DNA of 51,884 nt. Source: an uncultured Desulfofustis sp. Its GTDB lineage: Bacteria; Desulfobacterota; Desulfobulbia; Desulfobulbales; Desulfocapsaceae. The position numbers and the translations under genes were made by a program. Shown one piece after another: positions 27,109 to 33,900 of this stretch (positions are counted from its first letter, which is position 1; the number at the start of each line of letters is the position of its first letter). Under the pieces are notes generated by a model that saw nothing but the letters and a program-made list of their open reading frames with translations, made no database searches and was not told the origin of the DNA. Location of the stretch: NCBI GenBank assembly GCA_905479735.1, contig CAJQNS010000104.1, positions 1-51,884 of the forward strand. The letters run 5' to 3'.

Positions 27109-27960
27109 ATGCTCGATGTCTCGGTAATCATACCTACTTTCGACAGATCGATGAGACTGCACAAGGCTCTTGCCTCAGTGGCTCGGCAACGAGAATTGCC
27201 AGCCGAACTGATCGTTGTTGATGACGGGTCCACGGATACCACCAAGGAAGTTGTTGTCGCCTTCAGCGCCTCGACCTCTGTTCAATGTCGCTATTATTTT
27301 CAGTCGAACCGGGGCCCGGCAGCAGCTAGAAACTTGGGGATCGGGCTGGCTACCAGACCATACTTGGCTTTTCTTGATTCCGATGACGAATGGCACCGGG
27401 ATAAACTAGCAGCGCAATATGAAGCGCTCTCTTCAAACCCTGGATATCTGGTATCGCACACCATGGAGCGGTGGTACAGAAACGGAGAACATCTTAATCA
27501 AAAAAAACAGCACATTCCATTACATGGCTATATATTTGCACGGGCACTAAGACTTTGCTGCGTTGGCATGTCAACCGTGATGGTTAGAAGAGAGTTGTTC
27601 GATCGCTATGGATTGTTCGATGAAACATTACGCTGTTGCGAAGATTATGATCTCTGGCTCAGAGTCTCAGCTTTTGAGAAGTTCTATATGGTCGATAAAA
27701 AATTTACGATAAAACATGGGGGGCGACCCGACCAGGTTTCATATCGCTTCAGAACCGGGATGGACCGATTCAGGATTCAGGCCCTGGCGAAACTCATTGT
27801 GGCGACATCTCTGGATAACGATCAGCACCGGCTGGCCTGCAGTGAATTGGAAAAAAGGTGCACGATATATGGTCGCGGCTGTGCCAAGCATGACAAGAAC
27901 GTCGAGGCATCGCATTATTTAAAGTTGGCCGACTACTGCAGAACACAGCTGTATTGCTGA
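27109..27960 (+). CDS. Family 2 glycosyltransferase
   Basis: This 283-residue GT-A enzyme is expected to transfer a sugar from a nucleotide donor. It has the opening VSVIIPTFDRSMRLHKALAS, the VVDDGSTD and GPAAARNLG motifs, the metal-binding FLDSDDEW (DxD), and the ED motif in CCEDYDLWLRV. No transmembrane segment is visible, so it is cytoplasmic. The acceptor is unknown. No ribosome binding site is obvious before the ATG. The radical SAM gene follows 16 bp later, suggesting joint transcription. Confidence 0.88.
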   Translation: MLDVSVIIPTFDRSMRLHKALASVARQRELPAELIVVDDGSTDTTKEVVVAFSASTSVQCRYYFQSNRGPAAARNLGIGLATRPYLAFLDSDDEWHRDKLAAQYEALSSNPGYLVSHTMERWYRNGEHLNQKKQHIPLHGYIFARALRLCCVGMSTVMVRRELFDRYGLFDETLRCCEDYDLWLRVSAFEKFYMVDKKFTIKHGGRPDQVSYRFRTGMDRFRIQALAKLIVATSLDNDQHRLACSELEKRCTIYGRGCAKHDKNVEASHYLKLADYCRTQLYC

Positions 27961-27976
27961 TAAGCGAAGGTAGAAT

Positions 27977-29095
27977 ATGACCCACAATTGGCGCGATCCG
28001 TCCGTTTATCTCAAAAAAATATATTTGGCAAAAAATTGTGCAGATGACCCTTATGCCAAGGAAATTATTGAGCGGGCAGGGTTGCCGGTAACCATTGTCT
28101 CTGAAGAGGATATGGGATCCCTTGTGGGCGGTGAGTATCCAGAAAACCTGAAGGCGGGGAAGAAGTCGCTGTTACTCTGCAGAAATCAAGGTGACTTTCT
28201 CAAAGACTGTCCCGGGACCAAAGAATATCGTTGCTGTGACTACCAGATCCTCAATGTCGGACTTGGCTGTCCGATGGACTGCGTTTACTGTATCCTTCAG
28301 GCCTACCTGAACAATCCGTATCTCAGTTTCTTCCTAAATGTCGATGATTTGTTCAGAGAGCTTTCGGCTAAATTGAGATCCCATAAGGGCAAAGTGTTCC
28401 GCATTGGTACAGGGGAATTCACCGATTCGATGGCTCTGGATCGAATTACCGGACTCAGCAAACGGCTGGTGAGTTTCTTCGGGCGCCAGGAAAAAGGTGT
28501 GCTTGAACTGAAAACCAAAAGTGCAGCAATTGAAAATTTACAGAATCTCGAACATAACGGCAAAACCATAGTCGCCTGGTCACTGAACAGTGAAGAGATA
28601 ATAAACCATCAGGAAATAAGGGCGGCTAATTTTGAGCAACGCCTTGATGCCGCAGCAAGATGCGTGCAATGGGGGTATGACTGTGCCTTCCATTTCGATC
28701 CAATAGTCTCTTATCCGGGTTGGGAGGAAGGCTACAGAGCGGTTATTTACAGGTTGTTTGAAAAAATTCCGGCAGAGCGTATCGTCTGGATATCTCTGGG
28801 AGGCTTCCGTTACCTCCCGGCTCTGAAAAAAATAGCCTCATCGAGATTTCCGCACACCCATATTTTTGCCCATGAATTTATCGAGGGGATGGACAATAAA
28901 CAACGATATTTCAGAAAGTTCAGGGCAAAAATTTACAAGATTATTTATGAAGAGCTGATGGCTCGCTGTTCGCCCCGTACCTGTATTTATTTCTGCATGG
29001 AGAGTGATGAAATCTGGCAGGAAGTCATGGGTTTCAGACCGACTGAAAAAGGAGGTATCGGCAACATGCTAGACCAGGCGGCGGGCTTGAAATGA
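27977..29095 (+). CDS. Spore-photoproduct-lyase-like radical SAM protein
   Basis: This 372-residue protein shares the SplB layout. It has a radical SAM cluster with CX3CX2C spacing at C98, C102 and C105 (GLGCPMDCVYCILQ), preceded by a CC pair at 86-87, then NVDDLF, HNGKTIVAWSLNSEEIINH, and GYDCAFHFDPIVSYPGWEEGY (residues 234-254). True lyases carry a hydrogen-donor Cys in an AACTSD-like segment; here the equivalent reads GEFTDS (about residues 146-151) with no Cys. It is therefore likely an SPL relative with another substrate rather than a DNA lyase. GAAGG precedes the ATG. It follows a glycosyltransferase and precedes ssb. Confidence 0.83.
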   Translation: MTHNWRDPSVYLKKIYLAKNCADDPYAKEIIERAGLPVTIVSEEDMGSLVGGEYPENLKAGKKSLLLCRNQGDFLKDCPGTKEYRCCDYQILNVGLGCPMDCVYCILQAYLNNPYLSFFLNVDDLFRELSAKLRSHKGKVFRIGTGEFTDSMALDRITGLSKRLVSFFGRQEKGVLELKTKSAAIENLQNLEHNGKTIVAWSLNSEEIINHQEIRAANFEQRLDAAARCVQWGYDCAFHFDPIVSYPGWEEGYRAVIYRLFEKIPAERIVWISLGGFRYLPALKKIASSRFPHTHIFAHEFIEGMDNKQRYFRKFRAKIYKIIYEELMARCSPRTCIYFCMESDEIWQEVMGFRPTEKGGIGNMLDQAAGLK

Positions 29096-29134
29096 TTATG
29101 TCAAAGGGACGAGCTACATTCTTTAAAATGAACC

Positions 29135-29162
29135 TTGTTCTTTGAACAATCTATCGTATAGT
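29135..29162 (+). promoter_or_regulatory. ssb promoter with overlapping palindrome
   Basis: A -35 TTGTTC (29135-29140), 16-base spacer and -10 TATAGT (29157-29162) precede ssb. The perfect inverted repeat TTGTTC-TTT-GAACAA (29135-29149) covers the -35, a suitable place for a repressor. Confidence 0.55.
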
Positions 29163-29200
29163 CTAGGCAGTTAAAATTCACAATTACAGGGAGAAAGCAA

Positions 29201-29620
29201 ATGATAAATAAGGCGATAATTATAGGAAATCTTGGTGCCGACCCGGAGATTCGTTATACCCAGAGCGGCAGCCAGGTTGCCACTTTCAACGTGGCCACCA
29301 CGGAACGCTGGAAAGATCAGAGCGGTCAGCAGCAAGAGTCAACTGAGTGGCATCGAATTGTGGCTTGGCAAAGGCTTGCTGAAATTTGCGGCGAATATCT
29401 GCACAAAGGTTCGCGTGTTTACATAGAAGGAAGAATTCAGACCCGCAAGTGGCAGGATCAAAACGGAAATGATAGATACACCACTGAAATAGTCGCCCGT
29501 GAAATGAAGATGCTCGATCGCCGGGAAGGAGGGACTGGCGGTATGGGATCACAACAGGATTCCGGAGCAAATGAACCGCCTTCCTATGGCAGTTCCATGG
29601 GGGAAGACGTTCCTTTCTAG
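29201..29620 (+). CDS. ssb: Single-stranded DNA-binding protein
   Basis: SSB (139 aa) coats single-stranded DNA in replication and repair. The OB fold (residues 1-107) starts [19 protein letters not shown] and includes [21 protein letters not shown] short glycine/serine linker leads to the acidic tip EDVPF that docks partner proteins, close to the canonical DDIPF. The ATG follows AGGGAG. A terminator lies downstream. Confidence 0.96.
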   Translation: MINKAIIIGNLGADPEIRYTQSGSQVATFNVATTERWKDQSGQQQESTEWHRIVAWQRLAEICGEYLHKGSRVYIEGRIQTRKWQDQNGNDRYTTEIVAREMKMLDRREGGTGGMGSQQDSGANEPPSYGSSMGEDVPF

Positions 29621-29675
29621 ATGACTCTGGGGGTCTTCGCTCTTGGAAACGGTGCAAGCCGAGGATTTTTTAACC

Positions 29676-29724
29676 AGCGCACCGGATCTTCTGATTGATG
29701 AGGGAGATCTGGTGCGCTTTTAGT
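29676..29724 (+). terminator. Rho-independent terminator after ssb
   Basis: A 14-base arm (29676-29689) pairs with 29705-29718 with one G-T wobble, across a 15-base loop. TTTT and a T-rich stretch follow. Confidence 0.7.
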
Positions 29725-29778
29725 TTGAGCTTTCCTCACTGCCTGATTTTATATGCCAAAAAGGGAGGGTGCCCGAGC

Positions 29779-29807
29779 TTGACTGAGAGGCCATCAATCC
29801 CTATCAT
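29779..29807 (+). promoter_or_regulatory. Promoter of the DnaJ-family gene
   Basis: TTGACT (29779-29784), a 17-base spacer and TATCAT (29802-29807) lie about 70 bases ahead of the ATG at 29876. The spacing is ideal and both hexamers are close to sigma70 consensus. Confidence 0.6.
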
Positions 29808-29875
29808 TGTGCCATAAAATAGAAGTAGATGGCTGCTTAACCTTCACCAAAACCGAGAACTTTTTTTTTGGCAGA

Positions 29876-30817
29876 ATGGATTATTACAAGACTCTGGGGG
29901 TTCCTAAGAACGCAAGTTCCGCTGAGATCAAAAAGGCTTACCGGAAACTGGCGCTAAAGTACCATCCGGATAAGAACAACGGCAACAAGGAATTCGAGGC
30001 CAAATTCAAGGAGATCAGCGAAGCTTATGCCGTGCTTTCTGATCCGGAAAAGCGCAAACAATACGATACTTACGGTTCGACCGGTTTTCACCAGCGATAT
30101 TCCCGCGAAGACATTTTCCGTGGCTTCGATATTGACGAGATTCTGAAACAGTTTGGATTTGGCACTTCCGGGTTTTCTTCATCAAATTTCAGAACCCATA
30201 TGGGGGGCGGTTCTTCCCAGCACAATTTCAACTCCTTTTTTAACCAGAATTCTGCCGCATCAGGAGCCTGCGGTGGGGGCTGCAGCCAGCCGGTCAAAGG
30301 TCAGGACTTGACCTATCAGCTCTCGGTATCTCTGGAAGATGTGCTTAACGGTGCCGAAAGGCAGTTGACCCTGAGAAAAAACGGCAAGACAGAAAATGTC
30401 TCTGTAAAGATTCCCAAGGGAATAGAAGAAGGAAAAAGATTGCGACTCAAAGGTAAAGGCGGTGAAGCGCCGATGGGCGGTATCCCGGGGGACCTCTACC
30501 TTAAAGTTCAACTTGAACCGCATAAACGCTTCGAGAGAAGCGGGGAAGATCTCATTCTAAACAGGCATATTCCCTACAGTGATGTTTGTCTTGGATCAAA
30601 AATCGAGGTGGAGTCACTGGACGGAAAAAAATTCGCCGTCAGCGTTCCATCAGGGACCAACGGTGATTCAAGGCTCCGTATCAAAGGCCAGGGGCTGCCG
30701 AGTGGCCCGATAGGGGACCGTGGAGACCTGTATGTAAAGATAGGTGTCAAGGTTCCCAAAAAGTTGAGTGAAGAGCAGAGGGATCTGGTTGAGTCATTGA
30801 GAAAAGCCGGTTTATAG
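29876..30817 (+). CDS. DnaJ/CbpA-type Hsp40 co-chaperone (class II)
   Basis: This 313-residue protein stimulates a DnaK ATPase. The J domain (residues 1-66) has the HPD motif in [13 protein letters not shown]-like region (67-135) leads to two C-terminal substrate-binding β-domains ending in [18 protein letters not shown] (residues 296-313). The DnaJ zinc finger (four CxxCxGxG) is absent; only a lone CGGGC remains near residue 131, so it is CbpA-like rather than DnaJ itself. A longer frame upstream uses TTG 29807, but MDYYKTLGV at ATG 29876 is the family start. No dnaK or cbpM is adjacent. Confidence 0.92.
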   Translation: MDYYKTLGVPKNASSAEIKKAYRKLALKYHPDKNNGNKEFEAKFKEISEAYAVLSDPEKRKQYDTYGSTGFHQRYSREDIFRGFDIDEILKQFGFGTSGFSSSNFRTHMGGGSSQHNFNSFFNQNSAASGACGGGCSQPVKGQDLTYQLSVSLEDVLNGAERQLTLRKNGKTENVSVKIPKGIEEGKRLRLKGKGGEAPMGGIPGDLYLKVQLEPHKRFERSGEDLILNRHIPYSDVCLGSKIEVESLDGKKFAVSVPSGTNGDSRLRIKGQGLPSGPIGDRGDLYVKIGVKVPKKLSEEQRDLVESLRKAGL

Positions 30818-30843
30818 CTCATGCATGCAGCGGCATGTTGCGA

Positions 30844-30878
30844 GGGGGTGTCTGGTCGTGACACTCCCTTTTTTTTTC
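30844..30878 (+). terminator. Rho-independent terminator after the DnaJ-family gene
   Basis: GGGGGTGTC (30844-30852) pairs with GACACTCCC (30860-30868) with one wobble and a 7-base loop. A run of ten T follows. Confidence 0.85.
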
Positions 30879-30948
30879 TTTCAAGAGGAGCGGGCTAAAG
30901 GCGAGCGTCCTCGTCAGGTTCCTTAATTTTTACGCAGAAGGTGGAAAA

Positions 30949-32733
30949 ATGTTCTATAAGTCAGCAGCCTTGCTCATTGTCACGCTGGTTTTTTTTGCTC
31001 ATGCAACTGTCGCTCCTGCGGCACACGGACTGGCCATAGACGATAGATTGAAATACCCTGCTGATTTCGAGAAATTCGACTATGTATCGGAGCAAGCTGA
31101 AAAAGGAGGTGATATCACTCTTCACGCCATTGGCAGTTTTGATAAAATGAACCCTTTTACCCTCAAAGGCAGTGCGCCGGAAAGTCTGCAAAGGTTCGTA
31201 TTCGAAACGCTCACTGAATCGTCTTTGGACGAACCTTTTGCTCAGTATGGTCTGCTGGCAAAAGATATCAAAGTGGCCGCTGACGGCCTGTCGGTTACCT
31301 TTGTATTGGATGAAAGAGCGCGTTTTTCAGATGGTTCGGAAGTCACCTCTGAGGATGTCCAATTCAGTGTCGAGATGATGAAAAGCGACAAGGTACATCC
31401 CTTGTATCCTTATTACTATGCTGATATCAATGATGTTGAAATCTTAGATAAATATACGGTGAAATTGAATTTCAAACAGCAGAACAGGGAGTTGCCGCTC
31501 ATAGCTGGGCAGATTCCTGTTATGTCAAAAAAATTCTACAGCCAACAAGGATTTGACAACCGGGAACTGCTGCCGCCTGTCGGCTCTGGACCATATATGG
31601 TTAAATCATTCAAGCAGGGTCGCTATATAACTTATGAACGGAATCGTAATTATTGGGCAAAAGAGCATCCGGTTCGAAAATATATGTATAACTTCGATAC
31701 CTTGACCTACAAATACTACAAGGATCGTTCGGTAGCAGTGGAGGCCTTCAAGGCGGGTGAATTCGATCTGATGCTGGTCAATATCGCCAAACAGTGGGCC
31801 AGGGACATTGCCGGATCGAAGGTCGAAAACGGAGCTATCAGTAAACGTAATTTTGCCCATCGAAACAATGCCGGTATGCAGGGTTTTGTAATGAATACCA
31901 GGAGGGACGTTTTTAAAGACAAAGTGGTACGAAGAGCGGTGGGGCTGGCTTTTGATTTCGAGTGGACCAATAAGACCCTGTTCTATAATCAATACCAGAG
32001 ATCTACTTCCTATTTCTCCAATTCCTATCTGGCAGCGACCGGGCTGCCTTCAGCGGAGGAACTTGATCTGCTCACGCCACTGAAGGACAAGATACCTCAG
32101 GAGGTATTTAGCTCGGAACTGCAGCCGCCGACAACCGATTCTCCAGGTGGCATCCGCACCAATCTCAGGGAAGCCATGAATCTGCTTAGCAAGGCCGGCT
32201 GGACCCTTGAAGACGGGGTGCTTCAAAAAGATGGAGTCAGGCTCAGTTTCGAGATAATTCTAGTGTCGCCTACCTTTGAAAGGGTTATGGCAGCCTTTAC
32301 TGACAACCTCAAAAAGATCGGCATCAAAGCCTCCTACCGAACAATTGATCCAGCACTTTATACAGACAAGATCAATAACTTCGATTTTGATATGTGCGTC
32401 TTTGTATTCGGTCAATCCCAGTCGCCTGGCAATGAACAGATTAATTTCTGGCATTCCAAAGCGGCGGATCGCAAAGGCTCCAGGAACCTCTCCGGCATAA
32501 AAGATGAAGCGGTGGATACGCTAATAGACAATATCATCTATGCGGAGAATGGTGAAGAACTTGCCACAGCAGTTAAAGCACTTGATCGGGTACTCTGGTA
32601 TGGCTACTACCTGGTGCCGAACTGGCATCTCAACAGCCATCGTCTTGCCTTCCACAACAAGTTCAATATTCCCACATCCTTGCCAACCTATTATGATTAC
32701 ATGTCTTTTGTGATGACCTGGTGGCACAAGTAA
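30949..32733 (+). CDS. Periplasmic solute-binding protein, family 5 (YejA-like)
   Basis: This 594-residue protein has a cleavable signal peptide (hydrophobic residues 5-22, AAHG cleavage region near 25-28) and then a family 5 SBP fold. The opening KYPADFEKFDYV...KGGDITLHAIGSFDKMNPF strongly resembles YejA, which binds microcin C and oligopeptides for an ABC importer. RFSDGSEVTSEDVQFSVE is the family 5 signature region. AAGGTGG precedes the ATG. No permease or ATPase genes are adjacent, and a terminator lies upstream, so it is an orphan binding protein. Ligand is unknown; an oligopeptide is the default guess. Confidence 0.88.
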   Translation: MFYKSAALLIVTLVFFAHATVAPAAHGLAIDDRLKYPADFEKFDYVSEQAEKGGDITLHAIGSFDKMNPFTLKGSAPESLQRFVFETLTESSLDEPFAQYGLLAKDIKVAADGLSVTFVLDERARFSDGSEVTSEDVQFSVEMMKSDKVHPLYPYYYADINDVEILDKYTVKLNFKQQNRELPLIAGQIPVMSKKFYSQQGFDNRELLPPVGSGPYMVKSFKQGRYITYERNRNYWAKEHPVRKYMYNFDTLTYKYYKDRSVAVEAFKAGEFDLMLVNIAKQWARDIAGSKVENGAISKRNFAHRNNAGMQGFVMNTRRDVFKDKVVRRAVGLAFDFEWTNKTLFYNQYQRSTSYFSNSYLAATGLPSAEELDLLTPLKDKIPQEVFSSELQPPTTDSPGGIRTNLREAMNLLSKAGWTLEDGVLQKDGVRLSFEIILVSPTFERVMAAFTDNLKKIGIKASYRTIDPALYTDKINNFDFDMCVFVFGQSQSPGNEQINFWHSKAADRKGSRNLSGIKDEAVDTLIDNIIYAENGEELATAVKALDRVLWYGYYLVPNWHLNSHRLAFHNKFNIPTSLPTYYDYMSFVMTWWHK

Positions 32734-32858
32734 TTATTTAAACGGCCCAGATCCGGTTTGCCCGACAGGGGTCGGAAAAGTCGGAAAAATGGTTCATCCA
32801 ATTCTCGCTTGTGGTGCTAACTTATTGTTCTGAGGTGGAAAATTTTTGTTTTTTTTTC

Positions 32859-32887
32859 TTGACGCTGCAAAAACCTGCTGCTACAGT
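32859..32887 (+). promoter_or_regulatory. Promoter of the cold-shock gene
   Basis: TTGACG (32859-32864), a 17-base spacer and TACAGT (32882-32887) follow a T-rich UP-like tract. The predicted transcript starts near 32894, leaving a leader of about 100 bases. Confidence 0.6.
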
Positions 32888-32892
32888 GGTTT

Positions 32893-32994
32893 CAGATACT
32901 CCGCTTGTTCGTGAGTATCTGTAATTTCAAGGGGCTGGAGTCCCAAGTTTGACTTGACGGTAACAAACCGTCGCATTGTCGGGAGGAGATCAGA
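32893..32994 (+). promoter_or_regulatory. Structured leader of the cold-shock mRNA
   Basis: The leader can form a perfect 9-bp hairpin at its very start (32893-32901 with 32913-32921, 11-base loop) and a 6-bp hairpin (32956-32961 with 32967-32972). It ends with GGGAGGAG before the ATG. Long folded leaders are typical of cspA-type mRNAs, where folding changes with temperature. Whether this one does is unknown. Confidence 0.5.
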
Positions 32995-33210
32995 ATGTCG
33001 GAACGTGTGCAAGGTAAGGTGAAGTGGTTCAACGCAAGCAAAGGGTATGGATTTCTTGAGAGGCCTGATGGTGAAGCTGATGTGTTCGTGCATTTCAGCG
33101 CCATACAGGGAGAGGGCTTTCGAACTTTAGAAGAAGGTGAGCCGGTCGAGTTTTCTGTGGCACAAACAGACAAAGGGCTCCAGGCCGAAAATGTGGTAAA
33201 AGTCGTTTAA
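32995..33210 (+). CDS. CspA-family cold-shock protein
   Basis: This 71-residue OB-fold protein binds single-stranded RNA and DNA as an RNA chaperone. RNP1 (KGYGFLE) and RNP2 (DVFVHF) are intact, with the usual start [14 protein letters not shown] and end [10 protein letters not shown]. It is a monocistronic gene between its own promoter and a strong terminator. Confidence 0.95.
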   Translation: MSERVQGKVKWFNASKGYGFLERPDGEADVFVHFSAIQGEGFRTLEEGEPVEFSVAQTDKGLQAENVVKVV

Positions 33211-33230
33211 TCAGCACAGAGACCGTCTAA

Positions 33231-33267
33231 AACCCCGAGGCGTTTCCGACGTCTTGGGGTTTTTTTA
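33231..33267 (+). terminator. Rho-independent terminator after the cold-shock gene
   Basis: A 12-base arm (33231-33242) pairs with 33250-33261 with two G-T wobbles around a 7-base loop, followed by eight T. Confidence 0.85.
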
Positions 33268-33301
33268 TTTAATTTCTATCTGATTTCCGGCTGCCCGGAT
33301 T

Positions 33302-33781
33302 ATGAAAATACAATTTCTGTCAAGCTCACTCGCGACCACTCTTGAAGTGGGTAAAAAACTAGGTTCGTATTCTGAACCCGGTGATGTTATCTGCCTTGGG
33401 GGCGAACTTGGTTCCGGTAAAACCACCTTGGCTCAGGCTATAGCAGAAGGTGCGGGTGTAGATCAGCGACAATATGTCAACAGTCCTACCTTTGCGGTGT
33501 TGCATGAATATGGTGGCAGGATACCGATCTATCACATGGATTTCTATCGTCTGGGCTCGAGTGAGGATGTGCTCGCGCTGGGCCTTGACGAATATCTCTG
33601 TGGCGACGGGCTGGCCTTGATCGAGTGGTTCGAGCGAGCCGAGGATGTGCTTCCGGAGTCCGTGCTCGTCGTGCATCTGTCCTTTGTCAACACCAACTCG
33701 AGAGCAATATCTCTGCATAGTAGTGATTATAGATGGCAGAAAATAATTGGTGAGCTCAAAACCACGCTCAACCTCAGCTGA
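33302..33781 (+). CDS. tsaE: tRNA threonylcarbamoyladenosine biosynthesis ATPase TsaE
   Basis: TsaE (159 aa) works with TsaB, TsaC and TsaD to make t6A37 in ANN-decoding tRNAs. It has Walker A GGELGSGKTTLAQAIA (residues ~32-47), the SPTFAVLHEY motif, HMDFYRLG, and ALIEWFERAED, all hallmarks. The ATG has no clear Shine-Dalgarno and sits 34 bases after the cold-shock terminator. Neighbouring tsaB/nnr-type partners are not adjacent here; nnr, often fused or linked to tsaE, is at 20.8-22.4 kb. Confidence 0.93.
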   Translation: MKIQFLSSSLATTLEVGKKLGSYSEPGDVICLGGELGSGKTTLAQAIAEGAGVDQRQYVNSPTFAVLHEYGGRIPIYHMDFYRLGSSEDVLALGLDEYLCGDGLALIEWFERAEDVLPESVLVVHLSFVNTNSRAISLHSSDYRWQKIIGELKTTLNLS

Positions 33782-33797
33782 GGTTTCCCTTTTTGCA
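33770..33797 (+). terminator. Weak terminator overlapping the tsaE stop
   Basis: The 16-base palindrome AACCTCAGCTGAGGTT (33770-33785) contains the tsaE stop codon and is followed by TCCCTTTTT. With a minimal 4-base loop the stem is only six pairs, so termination would be partial. Confidence 0.45.
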
Positions 33798-33900
33798 TGG
33801 CTTGTCTAAATCTTTTTCGAGATTAAATTGATTTAGGCCTTTGGCCATCTCATTTATCGTAAATCATCGCCGTAAATAGCAATAAATCCAGGATTATCAC

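Noticed and set aside
29807-29875. Upstream extension of the DnaJ-family protein
   Set aside because: The TTG start overlaps the -10 box of the predicted promoter and adds residues absent from the family.
32761-32776. CCGAC-AGGG-GTCGG hairpin after the YejA-like gene
   Set aside because: The stem is only five pairs and is followed by A-rich sequence, not T, so I do not call a terminator.
32734-32858. tRNA or other RNA gene in the larger gaps
   Set aside because: I read the longest intergenic gaps (12638-12888, 13333-13530, 26882-27108, 29621-29875, 32734-32994, 46570-46791) and found no cloverleaf, T-loop GTTCRANNC or CCA end. No CRISPR repeat or insertion-sequence end was seen either.
33782-33900. 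Cobalamin riboswitch ahead of the B12 operon
   Set aside because: The gap is 119 bases, shorter than the aptamer usually needs, and no B12-box core is present.
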